From Halobacillus locisalis (GTDB lineage: Bacteria; Bacillota; Bacilli; Bacillales; Halobacillaceae), in assembly GCF_013694105.1 (NCBI RefSeq), contig NZ_JACEFG010000004.1, positions 185,304 to 249,303 of the forward strand: DNA of 64,000 nucleotides. The letters run 5' to 3'. The position numbers and the translations under genes were made by a program. The notes beneath the pieces were generated by a model. It was not told the origin of the DNA. It did not search any database and saw only the letters and a program-made list of their open reading frames with translations. Positions 34,113-41,908 of the stretch are shown one piece after another. The number at the start of each line of letters is the position of its first letter. The first letter of the stretch is position 1.

Positions 34113-34220
34113 ATGTTACAGGTGCACGCAAATCTTACTCAACTGAATTATTTTTGCCGTGCAATTATCCATGATTCAGCTGTTAACGGGACACGTCTGT
34201 CCAATTTTACAGGTGAATAG
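34113..34220 (+). CDS. 35-residue leader peptide of the ABC-F attenuator
   Basis: A short open frame (MLQVHANLTQLNYFCRAI... ending NFTGE) has a near-perfect ribosome site, AAAGGAGGT, 6-7 bases before the ATG, and a -10-like TATACT at 34072. It is followed by an early terminator and then the ABC-F gene. This matches leader peptides of antibiotic-induced resistance ABC-F genes, where a stalled ribosome prevents early termination. It matters as a cis-acting sensor rather than as a protein. In-frame ATG at 34107 is too near the ribosome site. Confidence 0.65.
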   Translation: MLQVHANLTQLNYFCRAIIHDSAVNGTRLSNFTGE

Positions 34221-34264
34221 TGGAAAAATGTAACGTCTCATATCTGATTAGTTGCACGCTTTTA

Positions 34265-34296
34265 AGTCAGAGGGAACGGGACCTCTGGCTTTTTTT
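34265..34296 (+). terminator. Leader terminator (attenuator) upstream of the ABC-F gene
   Basis: AGTCAGAGG pairs with CCTCTGGCT around GAACGGGA, followed by seven Ts. It lies after the leader peptide stop and 32 bp before the ABC-F start. Confidence 0.8.
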
Positions 34297-34327
34297 GTGC
34301 CCAAAAGTCTTTAGGAGGAACACAAAC

Positions 34328-36202
34328 ATGTTAATTACAATCAAAGATTTATATAAAATTGTTGGTGGTCGTGAGTTATTTGAATCTCTTCAGTTCGAAT
34401 TGAAGGAAGGCCAACGCGTTGGTCTCGTGGGTCGTAATGGAAGTGGAAAATCGACGTTATTCCGTGTCATGACAAAAGAGGAACCGCTTGATGGTGGCGA
34501 CTTATTCATAAAGAAAGATATCACCATCGGGTATCTGAAACAAATCCCCGAAGAATGGCAAGGTACGGGGAAAGAGTATTTGACCTCTGCCTTCCAGTCC
34601 TTGCTTGAAATGATGACGAAAATGAAGCAGTTGGAAGAGGATATGGTTGACCCTGATCGTATGGAGCGGGCGCTTAAAGCTTATGGCGAGCTGCCGGAAC
34701 AATTCGGTCAGGCGGGCGGATATGAGATGGAGTCTTCCATTGATCAAGTCGCCAATGGGTTGGGTATTTCCCATTTGTTGCACCAACCGTTTGATAAATT
34801 GAGCGGTGGCGAGAAAACAAAGCTCGGTTTAGGGAAACTATTATTAGAAAATCCGGATGTGCTGCTTTTAGATGAACCGACGAACCATTTGGATTTACCG
34901 GCAATCGAATGGCTGGAAACTTATTTGCAAGGCTATGACGGAGCCATTTGTATGATTTCACATGATCGATTCTTTTTAGACAACATTGTCACCGATATTA
35001 TGGACCTTGAATCTGGAGAAATCGACACGTATAAAGGAAACTACTCGTCGTTTGAAAAACAGAAAGAAGAGAAGTTGCTTGCTGAATTTCATCAATATCA
35101 AGAACAACAGAAGAAAATCAAGAAAATGAAAGAAGCGATTCGCCGGTTGCGGCAGTGGGCGAACGAGGCGAACCCACCCAACCCGAAACTTTTCAAAAAA
35201 GCAAAAAGCATGGAGCGCGCTTTAGAGCGAATGGAGAAGGTCGATCGTCCGGTCATAGATCCGAAGACGATGAACCTATCTCTCGAGTCAGAAGGGCGGA
35301 CCGGAAAAGATATCGTAGTTACGGAGAATGTCCATAAATCGTATGATGGCCGCCCGATACTGCGTGGTGTCGACTTGCATGTGCGAAGTAAGGAGCGAGT
35401 CGCGATCGTCGGTGGGAATGGAAGTGGAAAATCGACACTTCTGAGGTTGCTTCTTGATCAAGAGACCCCTGATCAAGGCTCTATTAAACGTGGCCCCTCC
35501 GTGGAGGTCGGATATCTTCCGCAAAACCCTCTTCAAGATGCAGACCGCGATATGCGCATGATCGACTACTTCAGGAGTATCATCCGTGTAACAGAAGGCA
35601 ATGCGCGTCACATCCTTGCTGGGTTCATGTTCTACGGCTACGATGTATTCCAAAAAATCCGTCATCTGAGTGGTGGGGAGCAAATGCGGTTGAAGCTGGC
35701 GGTCTTCATGCATCAAGGGATCAATGTGTTGATCTTAGATGAACCGACGAACCATTTAGATGTCGAGTCTCAACAAGTACTTGAAGATGCCGTGAAGCAA
35801 TTTGAAGGGACGGTCATCGGTGTTTCGCACGATCGTTATTTCCTTAATCAATGTTTCACAGATACAGCCTTCATGGTGAATGGAAAGCTCCACCGCTTCA
35901 TTGGAACCTATGATGAAACACGTAAGCACTGGAAGGCGCTTGAAGAAGAATGGAGAGCAGAAGCAGAAGCGAACAAGCCCAAAAAACAACCGTCATCCAA
36001 GAAAAGAGAACCGAAACCCTCTAATACAAAAGATTCTTCTGTTGAAGAACAAATCGAGGCGCTTGAGGACCAGAAGAAAGCGGTAGAAGCGCAGATGGAC
36101 AATGAAAATGATTGGGATCAATTAGCTACGTTGCAGCAGGAGAAAGAACAACTGGATGAGCAGCTTGAAGCCTTATACGAACAATGGCTCGAGCTTAGTT
36201 AA
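34328..36202 (+). CDS. ABC-F ribosome protection-type ATPase
   Basis: The 624-residue protein has two ABC domains in one chain: Walker A GRNGSGKST near residue 37, signature LSGGEKTKL near 158, Walker B LLLDEPTNHLDLPAIEWLE; then Walker A GGNGSGKST near 361, LSGGEQMRL near 450 and LILDEPTNHLD near 475. The linker (about 250-310) is basic, with EAIRRLRQWANEANPPNPK. A C-terminal charged coiled coil follows. There are no membrane helices. ABC-F proteins act on the ribosome; the attenuated leader suggests antibiotic protection of the VmlR kind. AGGAGG lies 9 bases before the ATG. Confidence 0.87.
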   Translation: MLITIKDLYKIVGGRELFESLQFELKEGQRVGLVGRNGSGKSTLFRVMTKEEPLDGGDLFIKKDITIGYLKQIPEEWQGTGKEYLTSAFQSLLEMMTKMKQLEEDMVDPDRMERALKAYGELPEQFGQAGGYEMESSIDQVANGLGISHLLHQPFDKLSGGEKTKLGLGKLLLENPDVLLLDEPTNHLDLPAIEWLETYLQGYDGAICMISHDRFFLDNIVTDIMDLESGEIDTYKGNYSSFEKQKEEKLLAEFHQYQEQQKKIKKMKEAIRRLRQWANEANPPNPKLFKKAKSMERALERMEKVDRPVIDPKTMNLSLESEGRTGKDIVVTENVHKSYDGRPILRGVDLHVRSKERVAIVGGNGSGKSTLLRLLLDQETPDQGSIKRGPSVEVGYLPQNPLQDADRDMRMIDYFRSIIRVTEGNARHILAGFMFYGYDVFQKIRHLSGGEQMRLKLAVFMHQGINVLILDEPTNHLDVESQQVLEDAVKQFEGTVIGVSHDRYFLNQCFTDTAFMVNGKLHRFIGTYDETRKHWKALEEEWRAEAEANKPKKQPSSKKREPKPSNTKDSSVEEQIEALEDQKKAVEAQMDNENDWDQLATLQQEKEQLDEQLEALYEQWLELS

Positions 36203-36241
36203 GAAAAGAAGGCAGCGGATTTCCGCTGCCTTCTTTTAGTT
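36203..36241 (+). terminator. Terminator of the ABC-F gene
   Basis: AAAAGAAGGCAGCGG pairs with CCGCTGCCTTCTTTT around a short loop, followed by AGTTTG. Confidence 0.85.
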
Positions 36242-36542
36242 TGCCTGCAGAAGTTTTTATGGAGTATTTTCCCCACAAATAACAGGCCGTAGCCGCATTC
36301 TATTGTGATTAAGAAAAACGACTAACGGGCTGTAAGGATCCGATTGGTTCAACTAAACTACGGGAGAAGTTTCACTTTCTCTCCTACAGCTCGATTCAGT
36401 CCAGACGCCACTGAGCAAGGTGCTTCCACATTTTAAGGCAGCAGTCTCCTCTTTTTCCCCAGAACCCAGCCAACATTGAGCTGTCATCGTTGGCGCCCAT
36501 TCTTGCAGGTGAATCTCAAAAGGTTCAGCCTTTCTAATGCAA
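36242..36542. other. 300-bp non-coding region with hairpins, unexplained
   Basis: No plausible reading frame is present. The sequence has direct and inverted motifs: GACTAACGGG and AACTACGGG; GGAGAAG with CTCTCC (36364-36386); and on the minus strand GCCAAC ... GTTGGC near 36470-36495. Its base composition looks structured rather than random. It could be a structured RNA or the remains of a mobile element. It runs into dispersed repeat R4. I could not match it to 6S RNA, RNase P RNA, SRP RNA or tmRNA from memory. Confidence 0.4.
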
Positions 36543-36664
36543 GGTGGCGTGGCAACGGCGACACTCCTGCAGGATACTGAGGCTTGGGTGAGATCCCGCA
36601 GAGCGCGAAGCGGTCGAGGAAGCTCACCGCCTCCTGCGGAAAGGGAGTCGTTTCCACGCCACCG
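36543..36664. repeat. Dispersed hairpin repeat, type B copy (R4)
   Basis: The ends GGTGGCGTGG.AACG and CGTTTCCACGCCACC are inverted. The inside has CACTCCTGCAGGAT, GAGATCCCGCAGAGCGCGAAGC, GAGGAAGCTCACCGCCTCCTG. It matches R6 at 41909, and the match extends about 30 bp into both flanks (GGTTCAGCCTT before; GGA(G/A)GAACCG after). Confidence 0.8.
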
Positions 36665-36723
36665 GGTCTTCTCATTTTGGAGGAACCGAAATCAGTTTTC
36701 TAGCGAGGCTCTGAAATGGGTGG

Positions 36724-37818
36724 TTACAACATAGAAACATGCTTGCTTTGGTCGTCTTTGTGGTCATGATAATAATCGACGATCGATGGACAATACTGAT
36801 CGAAAGAAGGACAATCCAATTGCAGGTCATTGCGTGCTTGAGAAGAGTCGAATTGGCTGTTGCACAGGAAGTAATCCAGCGCTTGTCGCTGGATACCTAA
36901 CCACCGCCTTGTGAATGGTACGCGTAAGGCCTGGTGGGCAATACTGATAGGGAGCGTGCCTGCCGGTTTTTTCTGCAAATAATAATGTGAGAAACGCTCA
37001 TATATTTCTTTTGCTCGAAGCGGTGAGGGGTCCGTAACGTGATAGGTTTTCCCTTCGGCTATATTTGAATGAGCAGCTGTGATCGTCGCCTTAAGCAAAA
37101 AATCCAAGGGTACAAGATTGACATAGGCCGCCCCTTTACCGAAAAACGGGAGGACAGGACTATGACGCAATCTGTCCATCATGTTCAAGATGAAGTAGGG
37201 ACCATCGAATTTAGCTGTCTCTCCAGACTGCGAATGTCCGACAACGATGCCGGGACGTATGATCGTTGTCGGAAGGTGGTCCTTATGCTGGTCGACTATT
37301 TTTTCTGCTTCATATTTCGTGTACTCATAATGGTTCTTGAATCCGCTCGAGTGTTCAAGCTCCGTTTCCAGAATCCGTCCTTCTCGTCTTCCTGATACGT
37401 AAGCGGTGCTGAAGTAAATATACCTCATCAGACCTTCACATCGTTCCAGCCAGTTTGTCACATTCCTTGTCCCGTCTACATTCACCTTCCAAGCGAGTGA
37501 CAAGGGAACCGCTAAATCATATAGAGCAGCAAGATGGAAGAAGTGCGTGACTTCTGATTGGACTTGTCTTGAAATGTGCTCATCTATTCCGAGGTCCGTC
37601 TTTGTGATATCTCCTTCGACAAGACTGATTTTTTCGGGCTCCACATCCGTTGTGTGTGATAATAAAAGACATTGCCTCTCTGCCTGTCTCTTTGTGGAAG
37701 GTTCATGAAGGAGATAGACGTGATCGATGGTGTGTTTTTCCTTGAATAGCTCCTGAATTAAATGAGTCGTGAGAAAACCGGGGAATCCTGTGAAGAAATA
37801 CGTAAAAGACATATCCAT
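36724..37818 (-). CDS. SDR family NAD(P)-dependent acyl reductase-like protein
   Basis: The 364-residue protein has an extended SDR fold: nucleotide motif FTGFPGFLTTHL near residues 9-20, LVEGDITKTDLGI near 66-78, HFFHLAALYDL near 92-102, and active-site residues in IYFSTAYVSG and YEYTKYEAEKIV (YxxxK). It resembles the NAD_binding_4 branch of fatty acyl-CoA and thioester reductases. The substrate is unknown and no carrier-protein gene is adjacent. GAGGAGATGA lies just before the ATG at 37818; ATG 37812 is also possible. Confidence 0.75.
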   Translation of the reverse strand: MDMSFTYFFTGFPGFLTTHLIQELFKEKHTIDHVYLLHEPSTKRQAERQCLLLSHTTDVEPEKISLVEGDITKTDLGIDEHISRQVQSEVTHFFHLAALYDLAVPLSLAWKVNVDGTRNVTNWLERCEGLMRYIYFSTAYVSGRREGRILETELEHSSGFKNHYEYTKYEAEKIVDQHKDHLPTTIIRPGIVVGHSQSGETAKFDGPYFILNMMDRLRHSPVLPFFGKGAAYVNLVPLDFLLKATITAAHSNIAEGKTYHVTDPSPLRAKEIYERFSHYYLQKKPAGTLPISIAHQALRVPFTRRWLGIQRQALDYFLCNSQFDSSQARNDLQLDCPSFDQYCPSIVDYYHDHKDDQSKHVSML

Positions 37819-38028
37819 TCATCTCCTCTTTAACTGAGCTGGTTCGTTGCCTATTAAAGATCAGGGGTGTCATTGAAACAATTCACTTTCGAATAGTTGG
37901 GAACCCTTTTATTTACATAAATATTCGCCAGGAGATGCTCGCATACCTGCTAAACCGGCTGGGAACTGTTTATAAAATCTGCTGCTGGGGAAATTCTAAA
38001 CAAATAAGAGTTGAAGGAGGCGATGAAT
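37819..38028. other. Divergent promoter region with a degenerate repeat trace
   Basis: This 210-bp spacer separates divergent SDR genes. It contains TTGAAACAATTCACTTTC near 37872-37890, which looks like the left edge of the type A dispersed repeat (TTGAAACAACTCGCTTTC) without the rest. No clear promoter was fixed. Confidence 0.4.
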
Positions 38029-38661
38029 ATGAACGTATTAGTCATCGGAGCAAATGGACAAGTTGGGAAACATATTATTCATAAATTGAAGGACTCAGAA
38101 CACGAACCTGTGGCCATGGTTCGGAAAACAGATCAAATTCCGCAATTTGAGGACCTAGGTGTAAAAACTGTACTGGGGGATCTGGAGAAGGACTTTGAAA
38201 ATGCCTATCTTGGTATTGATGCTGTTATTTTTGCTGCGGGATCTGGACCGCATACCGGAGCAGATAAGACGATTTTGATTGACCAAGAAGGTGCGATTAA
38301 AGCCATCGACCGAGCCAAACACTTTGGGGTGCAGCGATTCATCCTGTTAAGCACGATGGGGGCCGATCGACCTGAAATAGGACCGGACGACTTTAAATTT
38401 TACCTTTACGCTAAACACCGTGCTGATGAGTATCTGAAAACGTCAGGCGTGAATTACACCATTCTTCGCCCGGGAGGATTGACAGATGAGAAAGGAACGG
38501 GGAAAGTGAAGCTGCAGGACCATATCAATGATTTCGGTGAAATTCCGAGAGAAGATGTCGCTGACGTGTTGGTGCAACTCCTGTCCTGGGACAATGCAGA
38601 GAACAGAGGATTCGATCTGATCAGTGGCGATCAGTCGTTAGAAGACGTGCTTTCTCATTAA
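38029..38661 (+). CDS. yhfK: Atypical SDR NAD(P)-binding protein, YhfK-like
   Basis: The 210-residue protein has an N-terminal Rossmann motif NVLVIGANGQVGKHIIHKL, acidic GDLEKDFENAYLGIDAVIFAAGSG near residues 54-77, then RFILLSTMGADRPE and YAKHRADEYLKTSGVNYTILRPGGLTDE near 124-151. This is the NAD(P)H-binding YhfK/HscARG-type SDR, often with no catalytic tyrosine motif in the classic place. ATG at 38029 has AAGGAGG 8 bases upstream. It is a single gene. Confidence 0.83.
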   Translation: MNVLVIGANGQVGKHIIHKLKDSEHEPVAMVRKTDQIPQFEDLGVKTVLGDLEKDFENAYLGIDAVIFAAGSGPHTGADKTILIDQEGAIKAIDRAKHFGVQRFILLSTMGADRPEIGPDDFKFYLYAKHRADEYLKTSGVNYTILRPGGLTDEKGTGKVKLQDHINDFGEIPREDVADVLVQLLSWDNAENRGFDLISGDQSLEDVLSH

Positions 38662-38715
38662 AAAATGAGAAAGCCGCTTTACAATTCAGTAGGACCAATC
38701 TATTATAAAAAAAGG

Positions 38716-38744
38716 GTTTTTACTACTTTTGTAGTGGGTATAAT
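38716..38744 (+). promoter_or_regulatory. Overlapping SigB-type and SigA-type promoter of the glutaredoxin gene
   Basis: GTTTTT (38716-38721), 14-bp spacer, GGGTAT (38736-38741) fits SigB. TATAAT (38739-38744) overlaps it and fits a SigA -10. The spacer is itself a hairpin, ACTAC-TTTT-GTAGT. Confidence 0.55.
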
Positions 38745-38788
38745 AAAAATAAATAAAGAGAGAATGGTGAAAAAGGGGAGGGACAGCT

Positions 38789-39067
38789 ATGAGTGATTCT
38801 AACGTTGTCGTGTACACTAGTCGGGATTGTAACAAATGTGATTTACTCATTTCGAAATTCTCTGATTGGAATATAGATTTCGAAGAACGTAACATTTCTG
38901 ATAACCGCGAATACTTTAAAGAACTACAACGAAACAAAGTATATGGCACACCGGCAACCTTTATAGATGGTGAGAAAATTCTAGGATTCCAAGAAGGGAA
39001 ATTGAGAAGAAAGCTTGGTGTATCTTACGAATTTCAGGAGAACCAAGGTGAAATCAACTTTTCTTGA
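38789..39067 (+). CDS. Glutaredoxin family protein (CNKC)
   Basis: The 92-residue protein has the glutaredoxin fold with the redox pair CNKC (C14, C17) after VVVYTSRD, cis-proline loop VYGTPATFIDGEKILGF near residues 51-67 and a short acidic tail. It should catalyse thiol-disulfide exchange; CNKC is not the usual CPYC, so the partner may differ from classic glutathione systems (Bacillaceae use bacillithiol). GGGGAGGG precedes the ATG. The SigB-type promoter suggests a stress role. Confidence 0.83.
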   Translation: MSDSNVVVYTSRDCNKCDLLISKFSDWNIDFEERNISDNREYFKELQRNKVYGTPATFIDGEKILGFQEGKLRRKLGVSYEFQENQGEINFS

Positions 39068-39072
39068 GAGTT

Positions 39073-39103
39073 CAAGTGATATTTTTATCACTTGTTTTTT
39101 TTT
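39073..39103 (+). terminator. Terminator of the glutaredoxin gene
   Basis: CAAGTGAT / ATCACTTG with a 6-base loop and nine Ts. Confidence 0.85.
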
Positions 39104-39163
39104 ACACTTTTTTAGAAAAGCTACATAGGCTATCAGTAAATATGGTCAAAAGGTGGTCCACCG

Positions 39164-39577
39164 ATGTACCCGAACTACTATAACCAGTGGCAAGACTGGA
39201 CACGATATCAGGCGGCTTATGTGCAAGGGAGAAGTGCTTATCCGAATCGTTACCAGAATAACGGTTACCATCCGCAAGTAAACCCGCAAATGTATGGGTA
39301 TGCCCCACAAGGTTACGGCTATCAACAGCAGCCTTATCCGTATAGTTATGCTTACCCGGGTTATACTGAGCCTATCGATTATGGGAAACAGAACCCACAA
39401 GCAAAGGGGTTCCAGGCGGGAGCGATTCCGAAAACCATGATGAACTATTTTCAGGATGAGCAAGGACAATTGGATTTTGATAAAATGATGTCAACGACAG
39501 GTCAAGTCATGAAGACAGTGAAAGAAGTGAGTCCGATTGTAAAAGGAATCGGGGCGTTTGTGAAAGGAATCAAGTAA
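39164..39577 (+). CDS. YppG-like Tyr/Pro/Gln-rich protein
   Basis: The 137-residue protein has a low-complexity N-terminal part rich in Tyr, Gln, Pro and Gly (QMYGYAPQGYGYQQQPYPY) and a C-terminal folded-looking end with FQAGAIPKTMMNYFQDEQGQLDFDKMMSTTGQVMKTVKEVSPIVKGIGAFVKGIK. The latter matches the YppG-like family of spore-formers. The role is uncertain; coat or surface protein is a guess. AAAGGTGG precedes the ATG. Confidence 0.75.
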   Translation: MYPNYYNQWQDWTRYQAAYVQGRSAYPNRYQNNGYHPQVNPQMYGYAPQGYGYQQQPYPYSYAYPGYTEPIDYGKQNPQAKGFQAGAIPKTMMNYFQDEQGQLDFDKMMSTTGQVMKTVKEVSPIVKGIGAFVKGIK

Positions 39578-39628
39578 CGCGCACATGCCGCGTGTTGCTT
39601 GGTAGTACATAGAGTCGGAGGTTCGATC

Positions 39629-40354
39629 ATGAGTGTGGGATGTTTATGTATTCATGGGTACACAGGAAGTCCGGAAGAAGTGCAGCCGCTGGTGGATTAT
39701 TTGAAGGTACGTACCGATTGGGAAATGGTGAACCCAACCCTTCCTGGACACGGCGAGGACTTGGACCTAGAGGGTCACTATTACCAAGAGTGGATTGCGA
39801 CGGCAGAACTCGCTCTGATGGATCTGCTGAAAAGACATGATACGATCGTCATCATCGGATTCTCGATGGGCGGCATGATTGCTTCTTATTTAGCCGCTAA
39901 GTATAACATTACTCGTCTCGTCCTTTTGTCTGCAGCAGGAAAATATGTCAGTCTCCCGCAAATGTATAAGGATATCGTGGAGATGGCGGTCGATGCTTGG
40001 AAAGGGATGCTCGACTCCAATGACTTATTTAAGCGGTACCAGAAGAAGATGAGGGATACGTACTGGTTTTCGACCTTGGAATTTATGAAGTGCGTTCAAT
40101 TCACGAAGCCTTATTTAGCTTCGGTGACATGTCCTGTGCTTATTATTCAAGGGGAATTAGACGGCATGGTTCCTCGCAGTGCAGCAGAGTTTTTGAACGA
40201 AGAGCTTGACTCTGCAGAAGAAAAAGAAGTCGTGTTCCTTAAGCAATCGAAGCATCTCGTATGTCACGGGGAAGACCGGGACGAGCTATTTGACCATGTA
40301 CTCAGCTTTTTAGTAGGAGTCGGGGAGGGAGAAGATGAACAAACAGACAGATAA
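39629..40354 (+). CDS. Alpha/beta hydrolase, carboxylesterase/lipase type
   Basis: The 241-residue esterase has oxyanion motif CIHGYTGSPEEVQPL, nucleophile GFSMGG (S79), acid D178 in GELDGMVP and H209 in QSKHLVCHGEDRDEL. This layout is typical of Est30-like carboxylesterases and monoglyceride lipases. It should hydrolyse esters in the cytoplasm. ATG at 39629 has GGAGG 7 bases upstream; the frame from 39599 has no ribosome site. It overlaps the MFS gene by 20 bases, so the two are cotranscribed. Confidence 0.87.
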   Translation: MSVGCLCIHGYTGSPEEVQPLVDYLKVRTDWEMVNPTLPGHGEDLDLEGHYYQEWIATAELALMDLLKRHDTIVIIGFSMGGMIASYLAAKYNITRLVLLSAAGKYVSLPQMYKDIVEMAVDAWKGMLDSNDLFKRYQKKMRDTYWFSTLEFMKCVQFTKPYLASVTCPVLIIQGELDGMVPRSAAEFLNEELDSAEEKEVVFLKQSKHLVCHGEDRDELFDHVLSFLVGVGEGEDEQTDR

Positions 40355-41615
40355 GGCGCCGGTTCAAACACCGTTTTATTACGGATGGGTCGTCGTCATG
40401 ATTGCCGGGCTTGGTGTGTTTTTCTCAGGCCCTGGCCAAACGTATTCCGTTTCGATTTTCATAGATTACTATATTGAAGATTTTGGATACTCACGCTCGC
40501 TCGTATCGGGCATTTACTCCGGGGCAACGTTATGTGCTGGGTTAGCTTTATTCATGATGGGGCGGCTCATTGATCATTTCGGTCAACGGATAATGATGGT
40601 TACCGTTGGGATCTTGCTTTCCTTCGCCTTGTTATGGAATGCATTCTTGTTAGGTTCGGTCATGATGTTCTTCGGTTTCTTCATGATCAGGTTGTTCGGG
40701 CAAGGGTCTATGACCTTAATTCCGAATACACTCGTGCCTCAATGGTTTGTAAAAAAACGAGGACGGGCGCTAAGTATCATGGCAATCGGAGGATTCGCCA
40801 GTTCCGCCCTTTTGCCACCACTCAACACGTGGTTGATCGAATCGTTCGGGTGGAGGATGACTTGGGGGCTTTGGGGAGGAGCACTATTACTTGTATTTGT
40901 CCCTCTCGCTTATCTATTTGTACGAAATAAACCGGAAGCGATCGGTGAAATTCCGGATGGGACACCGAAGCCCGTTAAAGGGAAAACAAACCCGACCACC
41001 ATTGCAGACGTCAATGAAACCAGCTGGACGTTGAAGGAAGCGATGGCAACAAGAGCTTTCTGGTTCATCTTGTTTTGTGTGACCGTGCCGGCGCTTGTGA
41101 ATACAGCGATCACCTTCCATATCGTCTCGATCATGGACTTGAAGGGGCTGGGGACTGGTGTAGCTGCCCTAGTGCTGACACTGATGGCTGTCATCGGTTT
41201 TCCGATCACCTTCGTATCTGGCTATTTAGTCGATCGTTTCTCTGTTCATTACATATTGGCGATTACCTTCTTTGGCCACATTCTGACCCTCGTCATTTTA
41301 TTCTTTACGAGTTCTTGGTGGCTAGCCATCGCATTCGGAGTCTTTTGGGGGATTGTAAACGGATTTGAGCGAATTGTGCTCAGCATCGTTTGGCCGAACT
41401 ACTTTGGACGGGAGCATTTGGGCAGTATCAAAGGATTGGCGCAGACTGTAATGGTGATTGGATCTGCGCTTGGGCCTTTGCCGTTCGGAATTTTCTTTGA
41501 TTGGCTCGGGGGGTATCAAGAAGTGATTCTGCTGACAATGCTTTTCCCGATTACCGCAACGATTTTGGCTTTATCTTCACCACAACCGAAATACGAAGAA
41601 TATCATGGGTCATAA
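40335..41615 (+). CDS. MFS transporter (OFA/monocarboxylate type)
   Basis: The 426-residue transporter has 12 membrane helices. It begins FYYGWVVVMIAGLGVFFSGPGQTYSVSIFIDYYIEDFGYSRS, the pattern of the oxalate/formate antiporter and monocarboxylate branch, has loop motif GRLIDHFGQR near residues 76-85 and a mid-loop of about 45 residues with PKPVKGKTNP. The solute is unknown; a link to the esterase product (a carboxylate) is a reasonable guess because the genes overlap. GGGAGGGAG precedes the ATG. Confidence 0.85.
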   Translation: MNKQTDKAPVQTPFYYGWVVVMIAGLGVFFSGPGQTYSVSIFIDYYIEDFGYSRSLVSGIYSGATLCAGLALFMMGRLIDHFGQRIMMVTVGILLSFALLWNAFLLGSVMMFFGFFMIRLFGQGSMTLIPNTLVPQWFVKKRGRALSIMAIGGFASSALLPPLNTWLIESFGWRMTWGLWGGALLLVFVPLAYLFVRNKPEAIGEIPDGTPKPVKGKTNPTTIADVNETSWTLKEAMATRAFWFILFCVTVPALVNTAITFHIVSIMDLKGLGTGVAALVLTLMAVIGFPITFVSGYLVDRFSVHYILAITFFGHILTLVILFFTSSWWLAIAFGVFWGIVNGFERIVLSIVWPNYFGREHLGSIKGLAQTVMVIGSALGPLPFGIFFDWLGGYQEVILLTMLFPITATILALSSPQPKYEEYHGS

Positions 41616-41616
41616 A

Positions 41617-41640
41617 AAACGTCAGAGGGAAGACGTTTCC
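41617..41640 (+). terminator. Possible terminator after the MFS gene
   Basis: AAACGTC ... GACGTTT with an 8-base loop. The left arm plus AGAGGGA is the same as in the better hairpin at 42082. Confidence 0.5.
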
Positions 41641-41652
41641 AGGCTGTTGAAG

Positions 41653-41833
41653 AAGGTTCTGTTAGATCATATAAGAATGCCGTGGGATGGAAAACGATTC
41701 GCTTTCCTGCGGTGGAGCCGCCGAGCCTCCTCGTTCGTTGACACTCTCTGTGGGGTCTCGCCTAGGTCCTTCTCCCGCGGGAGTCTCACCGTTTTCCATC
41801 CCACTATGCGATAAACAGTAGGAACAGAACCTT
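41653..41833. repeat. Outer 11-bp inverted repeat enclosing R5
   Basis: AAGGTTCTGTT (41653-41663) and AACAGAACCTT (41823-41833) are perfect inverted copies about 20 bp outside the R5 ends. Confidence 0.55.
41682..41804. repeat. Dispersed hairpin repeat, full type A copy (R5)
   Basis: The ends GTGGGATGGAAAACG and CGTTTTCCATCCCAC are perfect inverted copies. Inside: CTTTCCTGCGG, GAGCCGCCGAGCCTCCTCG, GTTGACACTCTCTGTGGGGTCTCGCC, CTTCTCCCGCGGGAG. The inside is nearly the reverse complement of R3. Confidence 0.82.
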
Positions 41834-41908
41834 GCCAAGAGTGGTGCGGTCGTTAGTAAAGGTCCTCATTGTAGTTGAATCTCTAAAGGTTCAGCCTTCC
41901 TGTGTTGA

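Noticed and set aside
36242..36542. Considered 6S RNA, RNase P RNA, SRP RNA and tmRNA for the non-coding region
   Set aside because: None of the conserved sequence blocks I remember for these RNAs is present on either strand.
41605..41814. 69-codon plus-strand frame after the MFS gene
   Set aside because: It overlaps the MFS stop and lies mostly in dispersed repeat R5; no ribosome site.
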